Shown: positions 35,118 through 48,842, counted from the stretch's first letter. The stretch: DNA of 64,000 nt from Straminergon stramineum (GCA_963920665.1 OY987268.1:23934501-23998500); one strand, 5' to 3'. Numbers and translations are program-made. The notes: a model not told the origin generated them from the sequence alone.

Positions 35118-35585
35118 GAGCATCTCCACTGTGGCTAAGCCAACATGGTTGGGACGTTGTAGGCTGGGCCTGAGAGCAAAATAGTCCCCACCGTGACACG
35201 GGGCTCAATTTCCAAAGCACCGGGCGCTCCATCTTTTGTCCAAAGTTCCTCAGCTTGACGTGCATAGTGAAATTCTAGGCCGGGCCGGAGTTGACTACTT
35301 TGACATCAATTGATGGCTCCGTCCAACTTCTCTCTCCTTGAAATGGAGTTGCACACCATAGAGAGGTCGTTGCACTAATTAGTTGCTATTTAAAATTATT
35401 TTTTTAAGTAAGAAAAATCCAGCGCCATCATTGCGAGTCAGATTTTGCATTAATGTTGGGGGGCATGGAGTCATTGTGCCTGTGTCACGGTGGGGGAGCT
35501 TGGAGGCACTGTGCCCGGGGGTCCCAAATGCCATGCCAACGCCAACCTGCCGTGGGGATTTGGCCGCCACACGGTGGCGATGCTC
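35118..35585. mobile_element. TTA-flanked PIF/Harbinger-type MITE with GAGCATCTCCAC ends (468 bp)
   Basis: Left end GAGCATCTCCACTGTGGC; right end read in reverse GAGCATCGCCACCGTGTGGC; TTA on both sides (35115-35117, 35586-35588). GAGCATCTCCA ends with TWA target duplication are well known in plant Tourist/PIF-Harbinger MITEs. It is much GC-richer than neighbouring elements and ends 242 bp before the ATG of the next gene. Confidence 0.85.
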
Positions 35586-35827
35586 TTAGTATAAGGGAGT
35601 CCCGGGATCAATTCTCCCGGTTCATTGCTCCTGGACTGCCAAGTGGAGTCTTTCCTGACCAACAAGTCATGATCCTCACATCTGGTTCATTCCTAGATAC
35701 AGTGCCGGTTTCATCTTCGGAATTCCAAGATAGCAGCATCTCCCTCATCCCGAAGATTTGCAGTGGTGCATTCCCCACAAATTGGGAGATACGGCCATGG
35801 CCAAGCCCTTGACGGGGCCACCTGGCT

Positions 35828-38800
35828 ATGGCAGCTATGGCGACCACACTTGTTCAGCCCTTCTCCCGTTCATTTCCACTCTGCCGAAACACAATCAGTA
35901 GCGCTCCTCACGTTTCTCGGACATCGATACTCTCATTACAATCGAAGTTTACAGCATCTTCATCCTTTTTTAAGGATTCTTTGGCTCGCCAATTTGCTTT
36001 CAGCGGTACTGTGACGAGGCGTGTTTCGAGGCGGAAGCTCGTCGGGGTTATCCAGGCGAAACGAATGGCGTCGTCAGAGACTGCTGCTACTCGCGCTCCT
36101 GATTTCAAGGTATGCGGCGGTATTGAAAATCATTTTTAACGGTGTATGAAATTTATTTTTAAGCTTCGATTACCGTAATCGATTTCAATAATGGTTGAAG
36201 AACGCGTCAGTCGAAATCAAATGTCGTCTAAGGTAATCTATTTTGCTGAGGCCTTGTGTTTTTATTAAGTCATAATTTTATAGAAATTTGACAGCAGAAA
36301 TTGAAATTATTGTGGTGTTGACCTCATGTTGAGAAGTTCGATCTTAAGGAATTGGCTTGTGACGTAGCTGGAGTTTCTGAAGGACTCGACGTTCTGAGAA
36401 ATTTAGATGAGATTGAGTCTACTGTCGGAGGTGTCATAACGGGCATTGGTTGAAGATTTTTTCATTGTTGTCATGGTGTGATAAAGGATTGTTCTTGACT
36501 TATGACGATCGCACTTAGTGTTTCCTGAAGTTTCGCACATCTATTATTGCTGCTTACTTAATGATTTGTAGATTTCTTTGCTGGAATTATTGCATCAGAT
36601 GTTTTGACATATGATTGACGCCAATTGACTTGTCAGCGATAACAAAATTTTGCATTTCAGATCGTGATAATTGACTACATAGAGACGTTGCAAAGTTTTA
36701 ATCCATGAGTTGGCCTTCAGAAATCGAAATTTCTATCCAATGCGTATATTCTCGTATAGTAAATAAACTTTTAATTGAAACGTTCTTGGCATATGGTGAT
36801 TGGAGATCGGACAGTTTGCTTGAATATTTTGTGACTCTATTGCCTTTTGGAACTATGAGGGGACCTCTAGTATTTCTATTTTTCAAGAGAAGCATTGGAA
36901 TTTATGGATGGATAAACTAACCCTTGTGTTAATGGTCGATGGATTATCTGTGCTGCTGCTGCAGTTAGTGGAGCCTTTAACTGGAAAAACATGGGAGTTG
37001 GAGGAATTTGAGCCTTATCCAGCTCTGTTGGTAATTTGCTATTTACTTTCTGCAAGATGTAGATTTTCGTCTATTTTTATGAGAACTTCATGACTGGCAC
37101 ACCTTAGGATTTACTTCCTTGTGCAATCTTCGTCTCTCAATTAGTGCTACTCATTTTTGGATTGAGAAATTAACTTTTGGATTCGACTTGCCACTTACGT
37201 GAATGTTTCTTTGATTCAGGTGATGTTCATCTGCAACCATTGCCCGTTCGTGATCCACCTTAAGGAAGATATTGTGAAGCTTGCAGCCAACTATATGCCG
37301 GTAGAATTTCTTGCATAAGATTTTTATCATGTGATGATTTTTATTTGGTGTACGTAGTTTGACTTTTATTAGTTCTCTTCCCCTTTTCCATTTGCTCTCT
37401 TCTTACCTGCTCATGATTCTTGAAATGTGGATCGCCATGTTGGCCCCAGTTCTCACAACTCATTGGATGTGTTTCTGATGTGATTTTGTTTGCAGAAAGG
37501 GCTCGCAATGGTGGCTATATCTTCAAATTCTGTCGTTACACATCCAGAGGTAGGTGCCTATAGATACTACATGGATTAGAGGCTCCGTTTGCGTAGGAGT
37601 GTGTAAGTCTGTCAACTAGCTTGCATCTTGTCTGCGAATCTGTAAGGAAACGTTTGCTGATAACGTTGTGCCCCGTGCCTGATTTATGCGTGGAAAGCGC
37701 AGGATGGCCCTCAATTTATGGCCGAGGAGGCTAAAACCTATGGATATCCGTTTCCTTATTTATACGATGAGGTAAGACCCTGGACTTTGGAACTTTCAGG
37801 TCATTTATAGAATTTTAATTTTTGCAGTTTTTTTCTCTGGGATGATTCTGAATCGTAGAAGGGAAGATATTGCCTTCGCGTGATCAAGATGTTACCTTCG
37901 TGACATGGTGAACTTTGAATTTCAGACCCAAGAAGTTGCGAAGTCGTATGGAGCTGTTTGTACACCTGAATTCTATCTGTACAAAAAGGTATACTTCTCT
38001 GCATTTTCTCATGATGAGCATTTTTTGAATTTAGAGCCAAGAGTGAGAAATCATATTATGGCAACGGCTTTAATTGTATTTCGCTCAGCCCTGGATGAGA
38101 TTCTGAGGGTTTTGAAGAGCTAAGAACAGTCTCGCGGATGTGCGCCTGATAAATTAAAAGTTCTCAATGTGTCTGTCGTCACCCATGTTTACATGAAGGA
38201 CCTTTATAGATGCATTCAACGTTTGGGAAGGTGTATGTCTTATTCGTTGTGGATGAGCCCTTGGCTCAATATGTGTAGGCCAGACATTTCATTGTACTCC
38301 TGTACAGTCATTTTAGTGAGGCGTATCAATTTAGTAATGCATTTCAGCTTCAACTTAATGATGGGTTCCACTTATGATCAGGATGGGCGGAGACCCTTTG
38401 AATTAGCCTATCATGGTCGATTTGATGAGTCCCGGCCTCGCAGTAACGTTCCAGTTACCGGCAGGTGAGCATTTTATCACTTGTGTGTAATTGTGAAGAT
38501 CGATAGCACTGAAACGAGGGACCATGTGAAAACTGGTCGTAACTTTCGTAGAACGTCATGGATTTTTTAGATTTCATTGGTGGGTTTTCTCCATGTTACT
38601 CACAGATTTCTGCTTCGTTGGCTCAGGGACATTCGAGAGGCAATTGATTGTGTTCTATCAGCAAGGCCCGTTACTGTTCCGCAAAGGCCAAGGTACTACC
38701 TCACTGAATCAGTTAACCGTCCCAAGACTTTTCCTTTTTTATTCGCGAAGCAGATTTAGTAACTATTTTTACAGAAGTTACATCAAGAAAGTCTCAAAGT

Positions 38801-39353
38801 ATTTGAGATCACTCTTGAAACAACATATTGGTAAATATGGAGTCCAATATACATATTGGACCCTCATCACTAATCAATTTGGAATGAACACTACGTAGTT
38901 CAATATTAAATTAGCACTTATTGGAATAAGATATAAAATGAATGAATTTATATCTCATTCAAGATGAAATTCGATGCCAATTTCAATACTGAGTCCACTT
39001 TCAGTATGTGATTCATCAGGATGGCTCCACCATATTATAATCATTAGTTTCTTGAGATATTCATATCATAACTGGATGCCATCATAGTTGAGAAATGCAA
39101 GTCTGAAAAGGAAATCTGTCCCAGTTTTCTTTATATTTGAATTTTCGACAGTTAAGTGTTATAAGTGGTCTCTTCGTCTACAAACCGTTTAAAACATGGA
39201 TACATGTTTATTTCATTGGGCAGAGAACATGGAAGCAGAAATTCATTTGTTAATGATGGAGTTTCATCTTTTAATGACATCTTCAATTGGTGCTTTTGCA
39301 GCATTGGATGTAGCATCAAATGGGCCCCAGACAATGCCTCTAAAGCACGTTAA
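35828..39353 (+). CDS. Chloroplast-type thioredoxin-fold (AhpC/TSA-like) protein
   Basis: Nine exons with GT-AG borders and consistent phase: 35828-36109, 36965-37030, 37220-37300, 37496-37549, 37703-37771, 37926-37988, 38382-38464, 38627-38692 and 39302-39353. They encode 271 residues. Residues 1 to about 80 are Ser/Arg-rich and look like a plastid transit peptide. The fold then runs WELEEFEPYPALLVMFICNH with a CNHC redox-type motif at 121-124, AISSNSVVTHPEDGP, YPFPYLYDETQEVAKSYGAV and CTPEFYLYKKDGRRPFELAY. It ends in the conserved SIGCSIKW signature. This matches the plant thioredoxin-superfamily protein typified, from memory, by Arabidopsis AT1G21350, in length and motif order. The biochemical substrate is not established. 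The longest introns are the first (855 nt) and last (609 nt). Confidence 0.92.
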
Positions 39354-39405
39354 GGATAAGAGACATTACGTTGTTTTGGGTATTGTTCTGTCAGTTTACC
39401 CTCAA

Positions 39406-39979
39406 CCCCTAAGCTTATAAAGTCTTCTCCAGAATTGACAATTTAAGAAAAATCATTGTAAAGTGCTATTTTAAAGAATATTTTGGAATTGATATACAAA
39501 TAAGACTTGTGGACAGTGAGTTTTAGATTCCATCTATATGGTTAGATTCACCAATGCTATCATCAATATCTTTTCATAAATTTTGAAGAAATAAAATTCA
39601 AAATTCTTTCAAAATTCGATTACAAGCAAAATATTATAATTTTTTGTGTAAAATTTGTGGGAATGGATTTGAAATGAGGTTCTCTTGATATGCTGATTTT
39701 ATGAAATTTTTGTGTTCGTAAAATCTATGACCTCAATTTTGCAAATCCAATTTTGAACAGTCAATGTAATTCGGCTTGGTCAACCACTTGATATACTTGC
39801 ACATTTGTAATTGTAGAAAAACAATTATATACTCTAGTAACACCCAATCCGACCATTAGATAGGACAAGAACTTGAAAAAGTATCTCCGCAAATTAAGAT
39901 GACTTTCATCTAAGAAATAATGATGAAACTTGAGTTTCAATTTGGTTGTCATATAGAAAGTAGACAAAGTGTCGAGGGG
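39406..39979 (+). mobile_element. TTAA-type MITE, family 3, copy c (574 bp)
   Basis: Left end CCCCTAAGC after TCAA; right end GTCGAGGGG before TTAA 39980-39983. It is collinear with the other two family 3 copies. It starts only 52 bp after the stop codon of the thioredoxin-fold gene, so it may lie in or supply its 3' untranslated region. Confidence 0.8.
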
Positions 39980-39983
39980 TTAA

Positions 39984-42814
39984 AGAATGCGGCCCCCCTA
40001 ACTAAGGTAATAACCAAAATTGCTCCAATTTATGGACTAATAGGTGCATTCTTTGTTTTTATAGTGAATAATAAAGTCATTTATCAACTAGATTTTGGCT
40101 TTAGTGTCCTTGAAGGGTTCAAAATTTTCATTTATGTTATTTTTATAAATTTTTAAGCCATTCATCTAGTGGAAAAAAATTTCAGTGAAATATAAGAAAT
40201 ATAACTATTTAGGATCATATTTGAATCAATAATATTTTACTCAAGAAAATTTTAAAATTTGTGAAATGTTTACTATAAAATTCCAATGTGAATTCTCATT
40301 CCTTTTACTAAAGAGTTTTGAAAATTTTGTACATATATTAAAATTTTTATTTCATTAGTTAATGTGACTAAATTTTTAAAATCTAAAATTGTAATAAACT
40401 TCTTGCAATTTTATTTTATACAAGTGCATTGCCTATATTTGAAAATGTCCAAATCTTGTTCAAAAAATCTTATTATTCAATTAGCTATGACATTTTTTGA
40501 AGTGTATGAAAACTTATGAGAATGACTATAGATATGGATTTATGTGGATGAATTTAGTCTATGAAGAATAGTTTTTGTTTTATTATTGGTGATTCTTAAA
40601 CCCTTCCAAGAACAAATTTATAGATTTGGATTTACATGCAATCTTTGAATGTATAAGATTTTATTTTTTCGTGTTAAACCTCAACACAAGTTTAATTGCA
40701 AATTTGAATTTATAAAGGTGCAATTATTCAATATAGTAGATTGACTTCAATTGAAGTATCAATAGCACTCATTAATCCTAGAAAAATGTAGTCCCCCTAT
40801 AAGCAAGGTAGATACCAAATGTCGTAATCATTGAACCAATATTTGCATTCTTTAATTTTTGTAGTTAACATTAAAGTCATCCATTGGACCTTTTAGGTTT
40901 GTAATGCCTTCATAGAATTAAGGTGAATGAGAAAATTCAAATTGAAGCTCAACGGAATGAGTCCTAGATGATATAGATATATTCCATCAATTCAATAATA
41001 ATGACAAATAAGTAATGTTTCGCAATGAACCAATTTCAAATGTGTATTTTATATATAATATGACCATGAAAAATATGCTTTCTTCAAGGGTGCTAAATTC
41101 TATTTTGGAAATATAGGTGCCAAATGAAATAAATATTTTTAATTATAGAAAATTATATTTAGAAAATCCACAATTGCTAATGATTACTTGTATGCCACAT
41201 ATGTCATCTTCTTTGGCCCATTAGATATTTGTTTTTTATAATCTTTGTTATATTATAGTAGAAAATGTTATTTCCTAATTCCTAAAGAACTTAAGAGGAT
41301 TTCAAGTAGGCTTTTACAATCTCAATTTTTGTTGTGATTTTTTGAAACATTTTCTTAAGATAGAAAAACACATTAACATTCTGGTAATTTATTTTTATTT
41401 CAATTAATGCCTAAGAGCAAAAGTTATGCCATCCTAAGCCAAAAATTAACTTTGCTAAGCAATCAAAGCAATCCAAAATATGAAAAATGAAAAATGAAAA
41501 AATTATTGACTTATAGATTATATTTTTGTCTATATGAAAAGCTTTTATAAATTTCATTTGGAGTAGTGATATAAAAATTATGAAGCATCTTATTTTCCAA
41601 ACAATTATAGTATTTTTTGAGAAAATATTGTATTGTATTTGTTTTTGGATTGAATTTTTGCAATTTTTCAAAAAACTCCATTCCATAGGGTTGAGTTTGT
41701 TTTTTTGAATAGTCTCATCATTTCAATTACCATATATGAAGGTTTGATTCAAGTGCTAAAATTGAATTTCTACATTCTATTTTCTAGGGTCCATGTCACC
41801 TCACACAATTCACAAAATGATATGTGGCACTTTTTTATAAAAATGACTTAATCTATATTAAATTTGACCCTCACGTAGGGTAGTATTTTTCAATTTCATC
41901 TTAGAGCTATTAATAATTTAGATTTTCTTCTATATTGTACCTACTTCTATTTTATAGTTTCTTAAGAATGAATTTTTTGGAATTTTGTTTTTCCCATATT
42001 CTCAATTCAATTCTTCATGAATTTAAAAAAATTCAAATTCCATAAGATATAAAATTTAAGTTAAAAAAATTCAAAATCAAGTAACCTATTCTCAAAAGGT
42101 GTCAAAAAATTTGTTTTTTTTTGCTTTAAATACATTTCTTGCCATCTATGTAGTCAAAGTTTATGAAATTTCTTCTGCACTTTTTCACACTAGATAATCG
42201 ATAAGAAAAAAAATTCAATTTTCAAAGATTTTTGCCTTTTACAATAGAAACAATGATGCTTATGTGTGAGTAAAAAAATGTGAACATATAAGCCCTAAAC
42301 TTATGTATAAGTAAATATTCTACAAACATTGAAGGTGCTAATAATATAATCACCAATAATATAGGTATCTATAATATAAATATACTATAATCATGGAAGG
42401 TTTCTATAGTATAGACACCTATAACATAGGCATATAGTCTTTTGGGCTCATGGGCTCGTGCTTCTAGACTCACATAATAGAAACTCTTGCAATAAAAATG
42501 GCAATTTTAACTGTTTTTAACAAAAACAAAAGAAAGGTAGTGGTCAAGGCTAGAATTACATTTTTACATTATTATTAAATGGAAATTATAAATTTATGAA
42601 GGCAAAAGGTTCCTCATTTAGTTGATTGCAAACTATCTACAATCATTCTAGTTCTACATTGTTTTTTGTTTTCATTTGATGTGTGTTTTTGGATGTAAAT
42701 GAAGAGAACATTTCATTGCAAGGAAAGAGTACAACCAAGCCCAAGCCATGAGTGCTTTATCCCAAGGGCAAAAGAGACTGACTTAGGACAATAATCTATT
42801 AAGGTAATGGAATC
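39984..42814. other. AT-rich gene-free stretch
   Basis: About 2.8 kb of very AT-rich sequence. Parts of 41,300-42,300 resemble the family 4 interior (for example AAAAGTTATGCCATCCTAAG and CAAAGTTTATGAAATTT blocks) without clean termini, suggesting an eroded copy. No genes supported. Confidence 0.45.
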
Positions 42815-43150
42815 GAATGCCATCAATCACCCATTGATTCTGACATCTACTAGACCCTCCCATTTGCATTGGTTAATCACCCACCTATTATCACAATCTT
42901 AGTAACTCTTTAGCATGGCAACAATATACTCGGGGAAGAGACACATTAGCGTGTGGTTGAGCATGGATCTACCCTCGTTTCACCAATTTAACCCTAACAA
43001 ACTTTGAAAAATCACAAAAAAAATAATTTTTTGTTGGAATGCCTTCATTCTACTTGCAAATGGATTCTCTCAAACTTTTCAATCTTTGAAGAATGTGTGA
43101 GTTGATAAATAGCTTCTACAAAGTACTTAGATTCAAAATCTAAGTAGTAG
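42815..43150 (+). repeat. Dispersed 340-bp repeat, copy 2 of 3
   Basis: Same anchors and orientation as 12,211-12,557, including GTGTGGTTGAGCATGGATCT and CACCAATTTAACCCTAACAA. Confidence 0.8.
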
Positions 43151-43908
43151 TATGTTGATGTATTTTAACTAAATGGAACACACTATTTGATTCAAATAAT
43201 AGGAAGAAGGAGCTTCCAAGTAATAAGAAAGGTCATTTCTATTGCAAAAAATAATATGCTTGGTCTACCACATGTCAAAATCCAAGTGAAAATTTCTCAA
43301 TGCACTTGACCAAGTGCAAGAATGTCTAATTCACCATTCAAAACTTTGGCTTCTAGGCCAACAGAGGTGAGTGATTCTTCATGAACTCTAGTGTAAGGCT
43401 TCCAAACAATTCTATCATAAGCTAGAAGATCTTCTCAAATCTTGTATTGTTAAAAGGTATCATATATAACTACAATTTACATTCTTAATATCATTAGCAA
43501 TGGTCTTCATTGCAATTATGAAGAGATTATTCTAGAACATGTACAATGACCCACAAGAAGATCCACGTGGTATGATTTCAATTCATTTGATCTTATTAGA
43601 GATAAGAATAACTATTGCCTTGCTAACCACTTAATTTCTTGGTTGATTCCAAATGTAGCAACAACAATTAGGATTTGTGAACTCTTCTTATTTTTCAATC
43701 ATCTTGATATGGAAACAATTCTCTAACTTTCAAGCTCTCTCTTCACCCTCTCACCTGCACATTCTTACCTTTATCCTCTCTCATGCAAATTGACCTTAAG
43801 GGTTTAGCTCCATAATTTGGTAGTTGTCTTTTTCTTCTTTAGCAAGATTTAGCCATGATTTGTCTTTCTTTATTTGATGAAGAGAAGACTCATCTCTCTC
43901 AATTTGGT
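43151..43908. other. Gene-free stretch, possible retroelement debris
   Basis: A GGTCATTTCTATTGCAAAA stretch near 43,230 could be eroded gag-like coding sequence, but I cannot support a family. Confidence 0.3.
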
Positions 43909-43912
43909 TTAA

Positions 43913-44486
43913 CCCTTTAGTGCCCGGTTGACCAGTTTTGGGTGGATTTGGGGACTTTTTGATTGCTATTATTCACAAAACATTTGATTTCAAAAACCTA
44001 AGGAACAACGCAAATAGAGTATCTTCATATGCTCTAAACAAAACCAATTTCAAGAGAGTGCGTGCAAAAACACATCAACTATGCTTATCCAAACTTAAAT
44101 GTCCCAAGCCTTCACAAGTGAAATATCATAAAGAAATACATATTTAATATAAGGGATGACTACTTATATGTGTGAAAGAACTAGCTAAAAGGTTTTTGAT
44201 TGATTTATGGAGCATTTACTAAAATTTATGCCCAATTGTAGCAAATTGTATGTAGCACTAGTGCTAAAGGTTGTTTATAACATATCAATCTTTGAAGATT
44301 ATTTACAAGCATGTGCATAGTTGGATCACTTTCATTTTTTGTTTGGTTCAAGTATCTGCCCTATAGAACCAATTGATAGAATCCGATCTAGGAATTCATC
44401 CTTAGAGTGGCCACAAAATTTCACTCTGTCAAAATTGTATTAAAAAATTGGGCTTGCCCTCCAAATCAACCATGGTCACTAAAGGG
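43913..44486. mobile_element. TTAA-flanked MITE, family 5 (574 bp)
   Basis: Perfect 10-bp TIRs CCCTTTAGTG and complement, with TTAA on both sides (43909-43912, 44487-44490). Similarity continues inward, as GGTTGACC on the left and GGTTGATTTGG in the reversed right end. Confidence 0.85.
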
Positions 44487-44490
44487 TTAA

Positions 44491-47255
44491 TAGGAATACT
44501 TCTCTTGCTACCCACAATCTAATTCATCATCTTTAGATTCTCTAGAACACTTCAAATTAGATTAGTTTAAGTATTAGCAACTATTCTTCTTCTTAGAACA
44601 TATATTTTCATAGTTCTATACTAAGCTTAGAATTGCTTATTAGTAAACCTTTAGATAAAATTGAATGAGACTTGAACCAAAAAATCACACTATTTGAGAT
44701 AGTATGAAAATAGTGTGAACCACACTCTAATTGAATTGATCTAAAATACTTTGAACTACTCTATTAATTGTTGCCCTTTGCAAATTTTCATAATTCTAGA
44801 ATTAGTGCGAGTTAGCATTATTAGTGTGAGGTATTAATAGTAATTGAATTAACTTGTATTTATAGGAATCCAAATTTTCTGAGCATATATCTTTGGGATC
44901 CCTTGTGAATACCTAATAAATTTTCAAAGTGATGATTATGAAGTACAAAGTACCCAATATTGATCCAAGACTTTCATGTTCAAAAGGTGCTATTTCAGTA
45001 TTTAGAGATTGTTCAAAGGGGAGCTAGCTACTTGTTTCACATGTCATAACGTAGTGCATATAGTTATCCCAAACTCCCCAAGTAAGCATGACCATGGTGA
45101 ATGGGAAGGCATATTCTCCATTATCATATACATAGGTTTGCTTTTTGAATAAGGTCCTACTCAAACTTCTTCACATGTAACTTATGTCAATGTAAAGCCT
45201 CCAACAAATTGTAACGGCTTCTATTTTTGCAAACTTTTTTTACATGTATCTGATATAGTTAAAAGGGATTGTAGTCATGCTTGCTTTTTGACACAGAAAT
45301 TGATAACACTCACTCTTTCAAGTTGGCTGGGGAGTGGTTTGTATATTCAGTAAATATCAGTCAGGCTTTGAAATTTTCATCATTCATTAGCCGAGGCTGG
45401 CTGTAAGTTACTGAATTACAGATGAAAAAGTCTTGTGACAGCAGTTTCTTTTCCATATCAGTCTGATCTCATAGTCATATCCCATTTCATAATCCAAAAA
45501 AATTGCAGGTTGTTGCATGAAACCGACAGACTTTCTTTGTCTTGCAATATTTTTTAAGTTTTTGTTCCTTCTAGTGCAAGCCAGCCACGGCAACTTTTGG
45601 ATCATCCTCACATGATTCATGACCAAGGTAATTAGACATGCCATTTCAGTTTGGAGCGTTTGGCATGGATAGAGATTTTTGCATAAAAAGAAAAGTGGAT
45701 TTAATATGTGGAAAAAAGACCCTCAGTCAACCGTAATCTCTACTTTTTAACTTTCGGAGTTTTACTACTATAAGTTACACGTAGAATGGCCTGATATTGA
45801 GACTCTGCAGCTGAAAATTGGGACTTGCGGGTTGCAATCTAGCTTTATGCATGTTGTATGATAACTCTTATTAGAAGTAAAAGAATTACACTTATGGGTA
45901 TGTGCAAATTTTTAAATGGTTTCTTCATAAAAAATTCCTTAGTTTGTTGATCATCAAATAAAAATAGTTTTGGTGACTGAAATTGAGTGCTCAAACAAAC
46001 TCTTAGGGTTGGAGGATTTATTTGTCTGTCCTTGGTTTTCACTATGTTTTCAAATGAAAAGTAGATATACCCAATTTTGAAGAGATCCAACAATTAGTAG
46101 TTATGGATTGTAGAAATGGTGGCTGCATGGAGTATGGACAAAACCCACAACAAGATCCCATGTGCCCAACTTGACCACCGAGGGACCAAGTTGGGCACAT
46201 CTTTGCAGTCTACACCGACTACCATTTCTACTAGTGCAACCAAAATTGGTAGTACACACTGTTGGCTCTTGAAAATCAAGAAGATAACCAAGGAGGAAAT
46301 CACTGAGAAAAAACAAATGATTCACCGTCCTTCAATATATGAGTATGAGTATGAATACAAATATAATATAATATATAACATATATGTAAAAATATAAGTT
46401 AGTACAAATTTGAATGCAAATTTTAAATTTTAAATTGTTTGTTGAAATAAGGATTCCAACGTACAATACATATTGATATGAAAGTTTCAAGTATATTGAT
46501 TAGTCAAGCTAAAGAATCCTCATTTGAATTTTTGGGACTAGAATTTTTGTTTGGAAAAATTTACCACCAAACTAAATTAGGCACATGTCCCCCCTTTGAA
46601 TGTATTTTGAAAATCAACATACTTTGGGTGGTGTATTGAACAAGTGAGTGACTATTTACATGACTATGTGCTCAAATACACCACCAGCGACTTTGATTAT
46701 AGACATATTACTTCATTGGATACAGGGCCATTACACATGAAATCCTCTAAAGCTGAGGAATAGTTGTGATTTCTTGAGCTGCTCAGCTTAGCCAGACGTT
46801 GCACTTGAAGTACTTAAGTTAGTCCTGAACTTGTGTTTTGTCACAGAATCAATACCAGTAGCATTTTTTTGCAAGGACCCTTAAACCCAAATTAAAAGCT
46901 TTCAAGAAGAAAATATTCAGTTCTCTTTATCTTTTTGAGTCACCAAACTTAAACTGAAATAGTTTGAAGTCGGCCAATGAAAAGTTTGAGCCTTGAATTG
47001 AATTGGTAGTCATGCAGGCCTATGTCTCAAGTGATATGTTCAATGACTTCTCTCAATGATTTCATCAATTAGCAGACAATTTTTTGTGCCTTTCATTACA
47101 AGTGTGAGTATTTAGACAATGTTAACAATGGGTGTTCATATCTTAAATTATTACTGATTTGATACATTTGTACTCCACACCATTGGGCAACTGCCATGTC
47201 AACTCACAAGCTAGCTAGCCACTGTTCTACCACAAAGAACTTGTAACTTACTAAT
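44491..47255. other. Gene-free stretch
   Basis: Only short ORFs without motifs. A slightly GC-richer part at 45,240-45,660 has a 78-codon minus-strand frame that I do not recognise. A foldback is listed separately. Confidence 0.4.
46111..46231. repeat. Imperfect foldback with 14-bp perfect stem
   Basis: ATGTGCCCAACTTG (46160-46173) and its exact complement (46187-46200) flank a 13-nt loop. Outer arms TAGAAATGGT (46111-46120) and ACCATTTCTA (46221-46230) also pair. A short MITE or a hairpin RNA are both possible. Confidence 0.75.
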
Positions 47256-47602
47256 GTAGAACAACCAATGCAATTAGTCACCCAATTCTAATATGTATTG
47301 GACCCTCTCCTTTTACATCAGTCACCCACCCATTACCACAATTTTAGCAAGTCTTTAGCATCATGACAATGCACTTGGGGAGGGGACGCATCATCGTGTG
47401 GTTTAGCATGGGTCTGTCTACCTCATGCTTTACCAATTTAGTCCCAACAAACTTTAAAAAATCACAGAAATTTTATTTCTTATTAGAATTTCTTCATTCA
47501 ACTTGCAAATGGCTTCTCTCAAACTTTTCAATCTCTGAAAAATACATGAGTTGACAAATAGCTTCTCCAAAGTACCTAGATAGCAAATTTGGGCAGTCAT
47601 AG
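47256..47602 (+). repeat. Dispersed 340-bp repeat, copy 3 of 3
   Basis: Same anchors and orientation as 12,211-12,557, including TAGCATCATGACAATGCACT and GAGTTGACAAATAGCTTCTC. Confidence 0.82.
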
Positions 47603-48108
47603 GCTGATTTACTGGTTTATACTTCAAAGGGATCAACTTCTGGATATTGACTCTAGAATATTGAAATCTTACTCAGCCTATTTAACACCTGGATGATCTA
47701 GAATTAAATCAGCACATGGAGTGGACCCTGCCCAAGCAAGATCCTGTACAAAGGACAAATGAATCCACCAGAGCCACGCCATGTGAGTGAGCAATGCATA
47801 TATCCATGATTTGACAAATGTGAAAAGCCTGAGGGGATGGAGTCGCGCACACAATGCCAGTTTGTTACAATCAACAGATTTGTTAAAACTGCAAAGTTTC
47901 AAGATATTTGATACGGACTAGTCCAACTGCCTTTTGGAACCACAAATCGATTCCTATCTTAGTCTGTAGAGCTCGGCTCTGAATGTCACAACTGTGATGC
48001 TCTGAATTCAAACACACCAATTTTATTTCGTTCAATTGGTGGTATTCCACGACCTGCTTCAATTGGATCTTTCAAGATGTGGGGCCTGAAATGAAAATCT
48101 ATATCAAA

Positions 48109-48282
48109 CGTCAATTTCGTTAAATTGGCGATAATCCACAAACCAAAAACTGTGACATATATCTTCACAACTTAGGTCTAATTTCAGGCCACAAACTAAG
48201 ACAGGTATAGATTTTGGTTTCATGCTGCAAGGCTTGAACTGGGCTAAAGTAATGGAATATTACCAATTTAACAAAATTGACA
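48109..48282. mobile_element. Family M MITE, reference copy (about 174 bp)
   Basis: Left GTCAATTTCGTTAAATTGGC and right, read in reverse, GTCAATTTTGTTAAATTGG are near-identical 28-bp TIRs. It gives the uninterrupted version of the right TIR that is split by another element at 53,955. Confidence 0.8.
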
Positions 48283-48842
48283 TGACCAGTTCTAGTCTTT
48301 AGAAATTTGTGAAGATTTATGTAACAAAGTTTTGTCCTCGAAATTGTGACAATTGAACAAAAATTGATCATGCCACGTATGCTTAGTTTGACAGCAGTGC
48401 TGTAGATCCATAAAATAATCTAAATCTTGTTGATGATTTTTGATTCTTGAAACCTTTTCAATCCATTCATTGAAATATAAAGGAGCTGGTTGTTACTCTG
48501 CTTGGCATTTTGTTGTGAGGCGGTTTTCATCACTTTGGAATAAAATCGTTCCTCATGTGTAAAAAAGAAAAGAAGAAAAGTAGCTGGTCAATCAGCGCCC
48601 ACTATCGAAAGGCACTTGCTTCATTGGATTATTCTTTAGCTTCCAATTTAAGCTGCATGAATGTCTCAGAGCCGTAACTTGACAAATGTTGATATCTGGT
48701 AACTATAAAACATTAAACATCAACTACTGTCGTCCGTGGCTCCCCTCTCCACCATTCTCTTCTTTCCAAATTAATGATTTAATTTCTACCAGTTCTTTTC
48801 TTGGGCCAGTGCGTCCCAACTTCATACTGTCTGGATATTAAG

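Noticed and set aside
46116..46397. 93-codon plus-strand ORF in the foldback region
   Set aside because: It reads straight through an inverted repeat and ends in a TATGAG/TATAA microsatellite giving YEYEYKY. It has no motif; it is repeat-derived.
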